Assembly: GCA_023622765.1 (NCBI GenBank)
Contig: JAMNYO010000125.1
Coordinates: 59,472 to 123,471, forward strand
Length of the DNA stretch: 64,000 nt
Reading direction: 5' to 3'
Origin: Bacteroidota bacterium
Lineage (GTDB): Bacteria; Bacteroidota; Bacteroidia; Bacteroidales; Dysgonomonadaceae
Under the pieces are notes generated by a model that was not told the DNA's origin, ran no database searches, and was given only the letters and a program-made list of their open reading frames with translations. A program made the position numbers and the translations under genes. This document shows, piece after piece, positions 33,413-41,682 of this stretch. Each line of letters starts with the position of its first letter. Position 1 is the stretch's first letter.

Positions 33413-34411
33413 ATGAGTTTTCTAACGAACGACAAATTAACTATTGTGGGAGCGGCCGGAATGATCGGTTCCAATATGGTGCAGACTGCCGCCATGATGC
33501 GTTTAACACCCAACATCTGCCTGTATGACCCATTCGCGTTGGGCCTGGAAGGGGTGGTAGAGGAGATGCTTCACTGCGGCTTCGAGGGGGTGAACTTCAC
33601 CTATTCTACCGACGTGAAAGAGGCTTTCACCGGTACTAAGTACATGATATCCTCGGGCGGTGCGCCCCGTAAAGAGGGGATGACCCGCGAGGACCTGCTG
33701 AAAGGCAACGCCGAGATAGCGGCCCAGCTGGGGAAGGATATCAAGTTGTATTGCCCTGACCTCAAGCACCTCACCGTTATCTTCAACCCGGCCGATATTA
33801 CCGGCTTGGTGGCGTTGATCTATTCCGGTTTGAAACCCTCGCAAGTGACTACTTTGGCGGCGTTAGACAGCACCCGCTTGCAGAGCGAACTGGCCAAACA
33901 TTTTGGCGTAAAGCAAGACAAGGTGACCGGTGCCCGCACCTATGGAGGGCATGGCGAGCAGATGGCCGTATTCGCTTCCACCGCGAAGGTAGACGGCACA
34001 CCCTTGACCGATTTGATCGGGACGAGTAAGTTGACCGATCAGGAGTGGGCCGACCTCAAGGTACGCGTTACCAAGGGGGGTGCCAACATCATCCGATTGC
34101 GCGGGCGTTCCTCCTTCCAGAGCCCCTCGTACACTTCGGTGGAGATGATTCGTGCCGCCATGGGGGGCGAGACTTTCCGTTGGCCCTCCGGCTGCTACGT
34201 CAACATCCCCGGGTTCGAGCATATCATGATGGCCATGGAGACCACGCTCGATAAGAACGGTGTCTTCTTTGGCGAAGTGAAGGGGACGGAGGCCGAGATA
34301 GCTGACTTGAAACAGAGTTACGGTCACCTGGTGAAATTGCGTGACGAGGTAATCGCGATGGGCATTATCCCCGCGGTTGACCAGTGGAATAGCGTGAATC
34401 CGAACCTCTAG
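33413..34411 (+). CDS. mdh: Malate dehydrogenase
   Basis: An NAD-dependent LDH/MDH superfamily enzyme interconverting malate and oxaloacetate, here probably in the reductive branch to succinate. The dinucleotide motif LTIVGAAGMIGSN is at residues 9-21. Substrate-binding and catalytic segments are GGAPRKEGMTREDLL (about 82-96), the DSTRLQSELAK segment (about 152-162) and ARTYGGHGEQM with the catalytic His (about residue 180). It is the Bacteroidales-type protein of about 333 residues. The exported Gfo/Idh gene follows 57 bp downstream but is probably unrelated in function. Confidence 0.92.
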   Translation: MSFLTNDKLTIVGAAGMIGSNMVQTAAMMRLTPNICLYDPFALGLEGVVEEMLHCGFEGVNFTYSTDVKEAFTGTKYMISSGGAPRKEGMTREDLLKGNAEIAAQLGKDIKLYCPDLKHLTVIFNPADITGLVALIYSGLKPSQVTTLAALDSTRLQSELAKHFGVKQDKVTGARTYGGHGEQMAVFASTAKVDGTPLTDLIGTSKLTDQEWADLKVRVTKGGANIIRLRGRSSFQSPSYTSVEMIRAAMGGETFRWPSGCYVNIPGFEHIMMAMETTLDKNGVFFGEVKGTEAEIADLKQSYGHLVKLRDEVIAMGIIPAVDQWNSVNPNL

Positions 34412-34467
34412 TGAAAAAGAGAACCGTTCGAAAAGTGTCATTTTTAATTAGTAGAAAATCTAAAGTC

Positions 34468-35787
34468 ATGAGCAATCAAATTTCAAGAAGAAAGTTTATC
34501 AAGACCGCTGCTTTTGGCGCAGCGGGTGTGGTTGTCTTACCCCAATTCTTAGCTTCCTGTAAGCAATCGAAGGGGAGCAGCGCTGACGATGGCATTATCC
34601 GCCTGGGATTTATCGGGCTGGGACAACAGGCCATGTACCTGATGAGTGGGTTTATCGGTATGCAGGACGTGTTGGTCGTCGCCGGCTGTGACGTGTATGG
34701 TATTAAGAGAGAGCGCTTCATGAAGCGCGCGATGAATCACTACGCTGGCACGGACCAGAAGGTGGATGTGTACGAGGATTATAAGGAACTCATTGCACGG
34801 GAGGATATCGATGCCGTGATCATCGCTACGCCTGACCACTGGCATGCCCACATCGCGATCGATGCCTGCAAGGCGAAGAAAAACGTTTACCTGGAGAAAC
34901 CGTTGACCTTCACCATTCACGAAGGGCAGTTGCTGGTGAAAGCGGTACGTGAAAACGGGGTGATCCTGGGTGTGGGTAGCCAACAGCGCTCAGATGCCAA
35001 CTTCCAACACGCTGTAAAGATGGTGCAGGAGGGAAAGTTGGGAACTATCGAGAAGGTGAACGCTTACGTGGGTGCACCTCCCACGCCTTATGACCTGCCC
35101 GAGGAACCGCTGCCGGCCGACCTGAACTGGCCGCTCTGGCTGGGGCCATCGGAGTACGTGCATTACAACTCGCAATTGAACCCGCCCATTTCACTCGATC
35201 CCGAGCAGAACGAGCAGTTCTGGGGCGCTTGGCGCTGGTATAAGGAGCTGGGCGGTGGGTTTACGACCGACTGGGGTGCGCATATGTTTGATATTGCCCA
35301 GTGGGGGTTGGGTATGGACGAAAGTGGACCGGTGGAAATTATCCCGGCCGGGTATAAAGGCACTCAGTTCTTGACCTACAAGTACGCCAACGGGACGATC
35401 ATGACCGAAGAGCCGTTTAACGAGCAAAACACCAAGGGTGTGAAGTTCTGGGGCGATAAGGGATGGATCGAAGTGTCGAGGGGCCATTACGTGGCTTCCG
35501 ACGAGAGCCTCTACCCGCCCGCTGTTGAAGCGACGGAAGGAGCCTACGAAACGAAGATCCCCCACCTGGCTAACTTTATCGAGGCGCTTAGGAACGGTAC
35601 CGACCCAGTCGTGCCGGTTGAGATAGGGCATCGCTCCTGTACCGTCTGCACGCTGGGGAATATCGCGTACGACCTGGGACGTCCCATCAAGTGGGATCCG
35701 GCGGCTGAAAAGTTCGTGGACGATCCGGAGGCAGAAGCGAACCGCCTCTTCAACAAGAGCTACGCGGACGGGTATCCCCTTGGGTAA
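34468..35787 (+). CDS. Exported Gfo/Idh/MocA oxidoreductase (Tat signal)
   Basis: An NAD(P)-dependent sugar oxidoreductase carrying a twin-arginine signal (SRRKFIKTAAFGAAGVVVLP), with a Cys after FLAS that could serve as a lipoprotein site. The Rossmann motif IRLGFIGLGQQAM lies near residue 45. The family motif EKP is present in VYLEKPLTF (about residue 152). WLGPSEYVHYN and GGFTTDWGAHMFDIAQW match the C-terminal substrate domain. The Tat route implies folding with bound cofactor before export, as in the related GH109 and glucose-fructose oxidoreductase families. ATG 34468 gives the complete Tat signal; an upstream frame to 34411 only overlaps mdh. Confidence 0.9.
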   Translation: MSNQISRRKFIKTAAFGAAGVVVLPQFLASCKQSKGSSADDGIIRLGFIGLGQQAMYLMSGFIGMQDVLVVAGCDVYGIKRERFMKRAMNHYAGTDQKVDVYEDYKELIAREDIDAVIIATPDHWHAHIAIDACKAKKNVYLEKPLTFTIHEGQLLVKAVRENGVILGVGSQQRSDANFQHAVKMVQEGKLGTIEKVNAYVGAPPTPYDLPEEPLPADLNWPLWLGPSEYVHYNSQLNPPISLDPEQNEQFWGAWRWYKELGGGFTTDWGAHMFDIAQWGLGMDESGPVEIIPAGYKGTQFLTYKYANGTIMTEEPFNEQNTKGVKFWGDKGWIEVSRGHYVASDESLYPPAVEATEGAYETKIPHLANFIEALRNGTDPVVPVEIGHRSCTVCTLGNIAYDLGRPIKWDPAAEKFVDDPEAEANRLFNKSYADGYPLG

Positions 35788-35825
35788 TCCATGCGCCTGC
35801 TATAAGGTTTGTAACCAATGAAAAA

Positions 35826-35857
35826 GAGCTGTCTCAAAACGAGACGGCTTTTTTTGT
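35826..35857 (+). terminator. Rho-independent terminator after the Gfo/Idh gene
   Basis: AGCTGTCTC and GAGACGGCT form a stem around a short AAAAC loop, followed by a run of seven T. Confidence 0.8.
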
Positions 35858-35895
35858 ATGAATGCTGCATATTCAGTTTTCCTTAAAATATTTTT

Positions 35896-35903
35896 TATCT
35901 TTG
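35896..35903 (+). promoter_or_regulatory. -7 box of the GH43 gene
   Basis: TATCTTTG, perfect TAnnTTTG, 57 bp before the GH43 start. Confidence 0.6.
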
Positions 35904-35960
35904 TCGTGAACTTCGCGATATCGTTGTGGTAAATAAAACGTATAATCAATGGCATAGAAT

Positions 35961-36929
35961 ATGAAGAGATTTTTTTTATTGCTTATATCAATAAGCTTAT
36001 TGGTAACAGCCTTTCCACAGAAATCGGGAAGTCCGGTTTTTCATGGATGGTATGCAGATCCTGAAGGCGCTGTTTTTGGAGATAGGTATTGGGTCTATCC
36101 TACCTTTTCCGCTCCCTATAATAGTCAGGTCTTCATGGATGCTTTTTCATCACCCGACTTAGTAAATTGGACAAAACATAGCAGTATTATTGACACGACA
36201 TCTATAAAATGGGCCTGGAGGGCCATGTGGGCTCCGGCTATTGTAGAAAAAGACAATATGTATTATCTTTTTTTTGCTGCAAACGATATTCAAAGTGACC
36301 ATGAAGTAGGAGGTATAGGAATTGGGGTCTCAGATAAACCGGAAGGACCTTTCCGGGATTATTTAGGGAAACCGTTAATCGATAAGTTTTATAATGGTGC
36401 CCAACCCATTGACCAATTTGTTTTTAAAGATGTGGATGGACAATATTACATGTTTTATGGTGGTTGGCGGCATTGCAATGTGGTAAAGTTAAACGATGAC
36501 TTTACCGGATTTATTCCATTTGAAGATGGAACGATTTACAAGGAAGTTACCCCTGAAGGATATGTAGAAGGCTCTGTGATGTTTATTCGTAACGGGAAAT
36601 ATTATTTTATGTGGTCGGAAGGGGGTTGGACCGGACCCGATTATAAAGTGGCTTATGCCATAAGTGATTCACCTGTTGGTCCGTTTCATCGAATAGGGGT
36701 TGTATTGGAGCAGGACGGGAAAATAGCCAATGGCGCGGGTCATAATTCGGTCATCAACGTTCCGGGAACGGATGAGTGGTATATTGTTTATCACAGAAGA
36801 CCGTTGACTGAAACAAGTGCGCACTCGCGCATGACCTGTATCGAAAAGATGGCATTTGATTCAGATGGTACAATAAAGCCAATAATAATGACACGAGAGG
36901 GGGTAGAAGCCCGTCCTTTAACAAAATAA
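35961..36929 (+). CDS. Secreted GH43 family glycoside hydrolase
   Basis: A five-bladed propeller glycosidase, probably an arabinofuranosidase, arabinanase or xylosidase. The signal peptide is MKRFFLLLISISLLVTAFPQ. Three acidic residues expected of GH43 are visible: Asp in GWYADPEG (about residue 34), Asp in PIDQFVF (about 151) and Glu in YVEGSVMF (about 207). The gene is clearly more AT-rich than its neighbours and uses different codons, which suggests recent acquisition. It is a single-gene unit between two similar GAGACGGCT hairpins, without susCD or other polysaccharide-utilization partners. The exact substrate cannot be told. Confidence 0.88.
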   Translation: MKRFFLLLISISLLVTAFPQKSGSPVFHGWYADPEGAVFGDRYWVYPTFSAPYNSQVFMDAFSSPDLVNWTKHSSIIDTTSIKWAWRAMWAPAIVEKDNMYYLFFAANDIQSDHEVGGIGIGVSDKPEGPFRDYLGKPLIDKFYNGAQPIDQFVFKDVDGQYYMFYGGWRHCNVVKLNDDFTGFIPFEDGTIYKEVTPEGYVEGSVMFIRNGKYYFMWSEGGWTGPDYKVAYAISDSPVGPFHRIGVVLEQDGKIANGAGHNSVINVPGTDEWYIVYHRRPLTETSAHSRMTCIEKMAFDSDGTIKPIIMTREGVEARPLTK

Positions 36930-36934
36930 TGAAA

Positions 36935-36959
36935 GAGCCGTCTCGAAACGAGACGGCTC
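36935..36959 (-). terminator. Hairpin terminator at the 3' end of aspS
   Basis: A perfect 11-bp inverted repeat, GAGCCGTCTCG and CGAGACGGCTC, with an AAA loop. On the minus strand it is followed by a T-rich stretch, so it fits termination of aspS transcripts; it also follows the GH43 stop on the plus strand. Confidence 0.7.
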
Positions 36960-37023
36960 CAAAACAGAGGTTCTGCATTTATTGTCAAAATATTGATCAC
37001 CTTTTCGTTGACAACGTGAAGGG

Positions 37024-38706
37024 TCAATGCGTCCCGCCACGCGGTTTTAGCTGTATCCCCAGTTCATCCAGTTGCTCCTCCTCCACGCTCGACGGCGCAT
37101 CGATCATCACGTCGCGTCCGGCGGTGTTCTTCGGGAACGCGATGGTGTCGCGGATGCTCTCCAGCCCTGCGAAGATGGAGACAAACCGATCGAGGCCAAA
37201 GGCGATCCCGCCGTGTGGTGGTGCACCGTACCGGAAGGCGTTCATCAGGAAGCCGAACTGCTCCTGCGCCCTCTCCTCGGTAAAGCCGAGCACGGAGAAC
37301 ATTTTTGACTGCAGCTGGCTGTCGTGAATACGGATGGAGCCGCCCCCTATTTCCACGCCGTTGATCACCAGGTCGTAGGCCGCGAAGAAGCGATCCAGTT
37401 CCTCATCTTTTTCCAGCAGGGGGAAGTCGACCACCCAAAGGCATTCGAAACGACCCTTATCCCTTAAACCTAGTCGTGATCCCATCTCTAACCTCAACTC
37501 CGAAAGCTGTTTGCGCGTTTTCTCGGTTTCGCCGGCGAGTACCAGGATCAAGTCGCCGGGTACCGCATCGCAGCGCTCGGCCCACTTCCGGAGGTCCTCC
37601 TCGCTGTAGAACTTGTCGACGGACGACTTCAGGGTCCCGTCCTCGTTGTAGCGCAGGTAGATTAACCCTTGCGCACCGATTTGCGGGCGCTTCACGAAGT
37701 CGGTCAGTTCGTCCAACTGCCGGCGCGTGTAGGATGCACACCCCGGCACGCGGATGGCACCCACGTACTCGGCGGAGTCGAACACCTTGAACTCCCGTCC
37801 CATGGTGAGCTCTTTGAGTTCGACAAATGTCATCCCGAAGCGGGTGTCCGGTTTGTCTGACCCGTACAGCTTCATCGCGTCGGCGTAGCTCATCCGGGGG
37901 AATGGGGGGAGGTCGATCCCCTTGATCGTTTTGAATAGGTGCTTAGTGAGTCCCTCGAACGTGTTTAGCACATCGTCTTGCTCCACGAACGACATCTCGC
38001 AGTCGATCTGCGTGAACTCCGGTTGGCGGTCGGCCCTCAAATCCTCGTCGCGGAAGCACTTCACGATCTGGAAGTAGCGATCGAACCCGGCCACCATCAG
38101 CAACTGCTTGAATAGCTGAGGCGACTGCGGCAAGGCGTAGAACTGACCCGGGTTCATCCGGGAAGGGACGATGAAGTCGCGGGCGCCCTCGGGGGTGGAG
38201 CCGATCAGCACCGGGGTCTCCACCTCCAGGAACTTCCTCTCGTCGAGGTAGTGCCGTGTTTCCAGCGCCATCTTGTGGCGCAGCTCCAAGTTCTGGCGCA
38301 CCACGTCGCGGCGCAGGTCGAGGTATCGGTACTTCATGCGCAATTCGTCGCCCCCATCGCTATCGGTCTCGATGGTGAAGGGGGGCGTTTTGGAGGCGTT
38401 CAGCACCGTCAACTTGTTGACGATGATCTCGATCTCCCCCGTTGGGATTCGCGGGTTCTTGCTGCTCCGCTCCTGGACGGTGCCGGTAACCTGAATGACC
38501 CACTCGCGTCCCAGGCTGTTGGCCTGTTCGCAAAGGTGCTGGTTCACCTCCTGGTTAAACGACAGTTGGGTGATGCCGTACCGATCCCGCAGGTCGATAA
38601 AGGTCATGCCTCCCATCTTGCGAATCCTGGATACCCAGCCACTCAGGGTAACCTCTTTGTTCAGATCCGAAAGGCGAAGTTCGCCGCACGTGTTGCTTCT
38701 GTACAT
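37024..38706 (-). CDS. aspS: Aspartyl-tRNA synthetase with an internal in-frame deletion
   Basis: A class II synthetase charging tRNA(Asp). The N-terminal OB fold contains [23 protein letters not shown] (residues 19-41). Class II motifs are visible: motif 2 [18 protein letters not shown] (about residues 217-234) and motif 3 [15 protein letters not shown] (about 509-523). Anomaly: after [16 protein letters not shown] the sequence jumps directly to [19 protein letters not shown]. Other bacterial enzymes carry about 25 residues here, starting with the conserved MHHPFTSP, whose His residues lie in the active site. The frame is kept, at nt about 37377-37384. Length is 560 instead of about 585. Unless an assembly error, the enzyme should be impaired. 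Confidence 0.93.
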   Translation of the reverse strand: MYRSNTCGELRLSDLNKEVTLSGWVSRIRKMGGMTFIDLRDRYGITQLSFNQEVNQHLCEQANSLGREWVIQVTGTVQERSSKNPRIPTGEIEIIVNKLTVLNASKTPPFTIETDSDGGDELRMKYRYLDLRRDVVRQNLELRHKMALETRHYLDERKFLEVETPVLIGSTPEGARDFIVPSRMNPGQFYALPQSPQLFKQLLMVAGFDRYFQIVKCFRDEDLRADRQPEFTQIDCEMSFVEQDDVLNTFEGLTKHLFKTIKGIDLPPFPRMSYADAMKLYGSDKPDTRFGMTFVELKELTMGREFKVFDSAEYVGAIRVPGCASYTRRQLDELTDFVKRPQIGAQGLIYLRYNEDGTLKSSVDKFYSEEDLRKWAERCDAVPGDLILVLAGETEKTRKQLSELRLEMGSRLGLRDKGRFECLWVVDFPLLEKDEELDRFFAAYDLVINGVEIGGGSIRIHDSQLQSKMFSVLGFTEERAQEQFGFLMNAFRYGAPPHGGIAFGLDRFVSIFAGLESIRDTIAFPKNTAGRDVMIDAPSSVEEEQLDELGIQLKPRGGTH

Positions 38707-38754
38707 ACTGATTTTTATCGTTTAAGCTATACTGTCTGTACCTTCGTTTTACAT

Positions 38755-40005
38755 TTAAAATTTGTATTGCGGTATCTTTAACAGTTCTCCATCCCTTATG
38801 GCCGATTGGTGGGCAACGATGCCGCTGACTGTCATGTTGAGCGCCATAGCGACATCAACGAGCGGCTTCCGGTCTTCCAAGATCGCGCGGATAAACTCTT
38901 CGGTGAGGTGTCCATGGGAACCGCCGTGTCCCCCGGCCTTTATCCCGGGCGGTAGTGCCGGGCGGCTCAAGTCGGGAAGGGGTTGCTCAATCCCCTCGTA
39001 CTTATCGTAATAAGATGCCTTGGTGCCGCGTACCCGCCCGGTTTCGGACCCGTACCCGTGTCCCATCGTGTCGGTACTCCTGGCCATTCGGGCCATTCCT
39101 CCCTCGCTTGTGCGGTACAATGCGATTTCAGTGGCGAATCGGTTGTTGTAGACGTTTTGGTTGGGCTGGTACCTCTCCATTGCGCTGGGCATGCCCAAGC
39201 AAGAGACCTCGAGAAACGTCCCGTTGGTCACCGCGATGTAGTAAGCATCGGAATGGGTGGGGTACCACTGCGGGGGCATCCCGTGACGCCAGTTTCTGAA
39301 GGAGTCAATCCCCTTTTCGGAATAGTGCCAATATTCGCCCTCCGCGTAGACCAGCTTGCCGAGGCAGCCAGTATGGTACAGCCGATGCATGGCGTACAGG
39401 TTTTCACGGAACATGGAGGTTTCGAACATCATGTATTTCAAGCCAGTTCGCTTTACTGTCTCGTATAACCTTTCCGCATCCTCCAACGAGCCAAACACGG
39501 CTGGCACCGCGCAACCCACGTGCTTGCCGTGATTGAGCGCATCAATGCAGTGTTGGGCGTGGCTGGGTGCATCAGTAGCGATAAAGACGGCCTCGATCGA
39601 GTCATCCTTGATTAGCTCCTCTAGGGAGGGGTAGGTTTTGCTACACCTCGTCACCCTTGCCAGCTCGGCGCAACGCTCCGGTATCAAGTCGCTTACGGCA
39701 ACCACCTCCACGTTGGGGTGATCTTGAAAGCCAAAGTCCGCGGCAAATTTACACACGCCGTACCCAATCAAGCCTACGCGTACCTTGCGGTCCGAAACCG
39801 GCTGCCATACTTTCTCCTGAGAGGGCTGGCTCCCCTTGTCATCAAAACCTTGGATGTTGGGCCTGGTTGGCGGCTGTTGGTTTCCACCGTACACGGGCTG
39901 GACTGCTGCCATACCTGCACCAATAATACCCGCTCCCGCACTTATCCCCGCGACTTTTAGGAAATTGCGGCGATTAAACTGTTGGTCATATTTTCCCTGT
40001 TTCAT
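38755..40005 (-). CDS. Exported Gfo/Idh/MocA-type protein lacking the EKP motif
   Basis: A Tat signal is present (NRRNFLKVAGISAGAG, residues about 11-26). The Rossmann domain starts at VRVGLIGYGVCKFAADFG (about residue 75). The position of the usual EKP motif, whose Lys is catalytic in the family, reads CAVPAVFGS (about residue 168). The C-terminal substrate domain includes GSHGHLTEEFIRAILEDRKPLVDVAMALN, typical of this subfamily. It may bind sugars and NAD but use another mechanism, or act as a GH109-like glycosidase variant. Its TATTTTTG promoter lies at 40045-40052. It is downstream of nothing on its strand and precedes aspS by 48 bp. Confidence 0.85.
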   Translation of the reverse strand: MKQGKYDQQFNRRNFLKVAGISAGAGIIGAGMAAVQPVYGGNQQPPTRPNIQGFDDKGSQPSQEKVWQPVSDRKVRVGLIGYGVCKFAADFGFQDHPNVEVVAVSDLIPERCAELARVTRCSKTYPSLEELIKDDSIEAVFIATDAPSHAQHCIDALNHGKHVGCAVPAVFGSLEDAERLYETVKRTGLKYMMFETSMFRENLYAMHRLYHTGCLGKLVYAEGEYWHYSEKGIDSFRNWRHGMPPQWYPTHSDAYYIAVTNGTFLEVSCLGMPSAMERYQPNQNVYNNRFATEIALYRTSEGGMARMARSTDTMGHGYGSETGRVRGTKASYYDKYEGIEQPLPDLSRPALPPGIKAGGHGGSHGHLTEEFIRAILEDRKPLVDVAMALNMTVSGIVAHQSAIRDGELLKIPQYKF

Positions 40006-40044
40006 ATTTTCCCTGTTTTAATACGTTCAGATGTTGTGCTTCTG

Positions 40045-40052
40045 CAAAAATA
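40045..40052 (-). promoter_or_regulatory. -7 box of the Gfo/Idh gene at 38.8-40.0 kb
   Basis: The minus strand reads TATTTTTG (perfect consensus), 40 bp before the start at 40005. The rest of 40053-40235 shows no gene, RNA or repeat. Confidence 0.55.
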
Positions 40053-40235
40053 GATAAATTGCTGGAGATAGTGCCCCTCTTTTTAAAATCTTTTCGGGTG
40101 ACTCGCGGGCTCTGTTGTCACTTGCTACTGGCTCCTGCCATTGCCCCGTTCAAGTTCAATATAAGCGGCGTATAGCGTGGTCGAGTCAAAACGTTTAATG
40201 CGTTGTCATCTCTACGGCAATGTTCGCTTTAAAAG

Positions 40236-40267
40236 TTTGATTTTGTTCAAAATTAATTGTACTTTTG
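40236..40267 (+). promoter_or_regulatory. Promoter of tRNA-Pro
   Basis: TTTG (40236-40239) and TACTTTTG (40260-40267) are separated by 20 bp, matching the full Bacteroidetes TTTG/TAnnTTTG promoter. It lies about 90 bp before the tRNA. Confidence 0.65.
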
Positions 40268-40355
40268 TCATCGTTTTTGAAAAACTATTTAGTCTGCCGT
40301 GAGGTAAAAGCGTGGCTGTCATGTTATAGTGCTGTCACGTAGCAAAATGAAATTT

Positions 40356-40430
40356 CGGGGTGTAGCACAGTCCGGTTAGTGTACCTGCTTTGGGAGCAGG
40401 GGGTCGCGAGTTCGAATCCCGCCACCCCGA
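40356..40430 (+). tRNA. tRNA-Pro (anticodon TGG)
   Basis: The acceptor stem CGGGGTG pairs with CACCCCG, the discriminator is A. The anticodon stem CCTGC/GCAGG encloses the loop TTTGGGA, with anticodon TGG. The T arm carries the normal GTTCGAATC. CCA is not encoded. Confidence 0.95.
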
Positions 40431-40504
40431 CGAGATTCAAAAGGCTGTAAGTTCGTTTTCATCTCTTCAGGGAAACGCTCATTATTAGCCGTTTAAAGGT
40501 AAAT

Positions 40505-40541
40505 GCGAGGGGATGTAGTTTTAACAACCCCTCGCTTTTTA
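40505..40541 (+). terminator. Bidirectional terminator between tRNA-Pro and the phosphodiesterase gene
   Basis: GCGAGGGG (40505-40512) pairs perfectly with CCCCTCGC (40528-40535), followed by five T. It can serve both convergent units. Confidence 0.8.
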
Positions 40542-40545
40542 TATT

Positions 40546-41400
40546 TTACTTAACCGTGACGTTTAGGACATCACTGTTGCTCCACTTGTCCACCCATTGT
40601 TTGACCTGCACGGGGATGTCGGAGCATAAAAAGTCGCAACCGAGGGCCACTCCCAATTGAAAGTCCTCCAGGGACCTGCCCGGGTAGCAACTTACGAATA
40701 CTCCTGCCGCGTGGGCGGCCTTCACGCTGGCACGACTTGTCCCGTCCAGCGTGCATCCCAGCCTGTTTATTCCTAAATCCAAAGTCTCTCTGACGGTCTC
40801 ATCGCAACAGGGTTTCGGGGTGATGAACAACATATCGGCATCGGGATAGCTGGCTTTTATGTAACGCAAGGGGCGCTTGTCGAATGATGTGAACAGGTAG
40901 GTTGAGGAGGCGGGTTTTTTAGCTGTTACCTTTTCATACAATTGGTCGCAGTACTTTTCAAGCTTTTCTCGCGGGTAGTTTTTCTCATCGGTTTTCATTT
41001 CAAATTCAAGGTAGATGCCCGTCTTGTCCGCGAAAAAATCGATCACCTCGTCCACGGTGGGAATAGGGTTGCCCTTTTTGGTTCGTACCGAGCTGAGTTC
41101 TGCCCATGTCATCTCCTCGATGCTGCCCTTTTTTCCAGTCATCCTTTCCAGGGAAGCATCATGAAAAATAACAAGTACCCCATCTTTGGTTATTCGCACG
41201 TCGGTTTCGAATCCCCGCAGTCCGCTGTTATAGCTTCCCTCGAAAGCGGACATCGTGTTTTCATCAAACTCAAAGGCACCTCCGCGATGCGCGAACAGTT
41301 GAACGGTTCTGTTTTGGCTTGCAGCCACTTGAGGGTATAGAACGAATAAACAAGTTGCTAGGCAGCAAAGGCCAATGATTTTTTTCGGCGTGTGGATCAT
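40546..41400 (-). CDS. Secreted glycerophosphodiester phosphodiesterase
   Basis: This enzyme hydrolyses glycerophosphodiesters to glycerol-3-phosphate and an alcohol, probably in the periplasm. An N-terminal hydrophobic signal (KKIIGLCCLATCLFVLYPQVAAS) is followed by the GDPD signature: AHRGGAFEFDENTMSAF (His-Arg near residue 41), GFETDVRITKDGVLVIFHD and later LEFEMKT. C-terminal SCYPGRSLEDFQLGVALGCDFLCSDIP is typical. I chose ATG 41400; the longer frame to 41472 covers the promoter-like TATCTTTA at 41429-41436. No operon partner. Confidence 0.9.
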   Translation of the reverse strand: MIHTPKKIIGLCCLATCLFVLYPQVAASQNRTVQLFAHRGGAFEFDENTMSAFEGSYNSGLRGFETDVRITKDGVLVIFHDASLERMTGKKGSIEEMTWAELSSVRTKKGNPIPTVDEVIDFFADKTGIYLEFEMKTDEKNYPREKLEKYCDQLYEKVTAKKPASSTYLFTSFDKRPLRYIKASYPDADMLFITPKPCCDETVRETLDLGINRLGCTLDGTSRASVKAAHAAGVFVSCYPGRSLEDFQLGVALGCDFLCSDIPVQVKQWVDKWSNSDVLNVTVK

Positions 41401-41428
41401 GATTTTCACTTTTTTATTAATGTTTGGG

Positions 41429-41436
41429 TAAAGATA
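41429..41436 (-). promoter_or_regulatory. -7-like box of the phosphodiesterase gene
   Basis: The minus strand reads TATCTTTA, one base off consensus, 29 bp before the start at 41400. Confidence 0.4.
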
Positions 41437-41554
41437 TAGGTAAAAGTTGAACTGGGAGGAATTTTCTTTCAACTTTTTTGCTCGAGTTATTTTGAATTTT
41501 GCGGCATTTGCGAATTAAAATCACAAAAAAGTTCCTTTTTACCTTTTTATTGAC

Positions 41555-41562
41555 TACATTTG
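41555..41562 (+). promoter_or_regulatory. -7 box of the AraC/XylR-type regulator
   Basis: TACATTTG, perfect TAnnTTTG, about 120 bp before the regulator start, in an otherwise AT-rich divergent gap (41437-41682) with no other feature seen. Confidence 0.55.
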
Positions 41563-41682
41563 AGGGTTTAAACGAGAGATTTCTTCGATAAACACAATTT
41601 GTGTTATTTACGTATCATGATACTCATGGGAGTGTAGGGGTGAAGTTTCGGGAATATCCTCTATTATAAGCATTTACAGATA

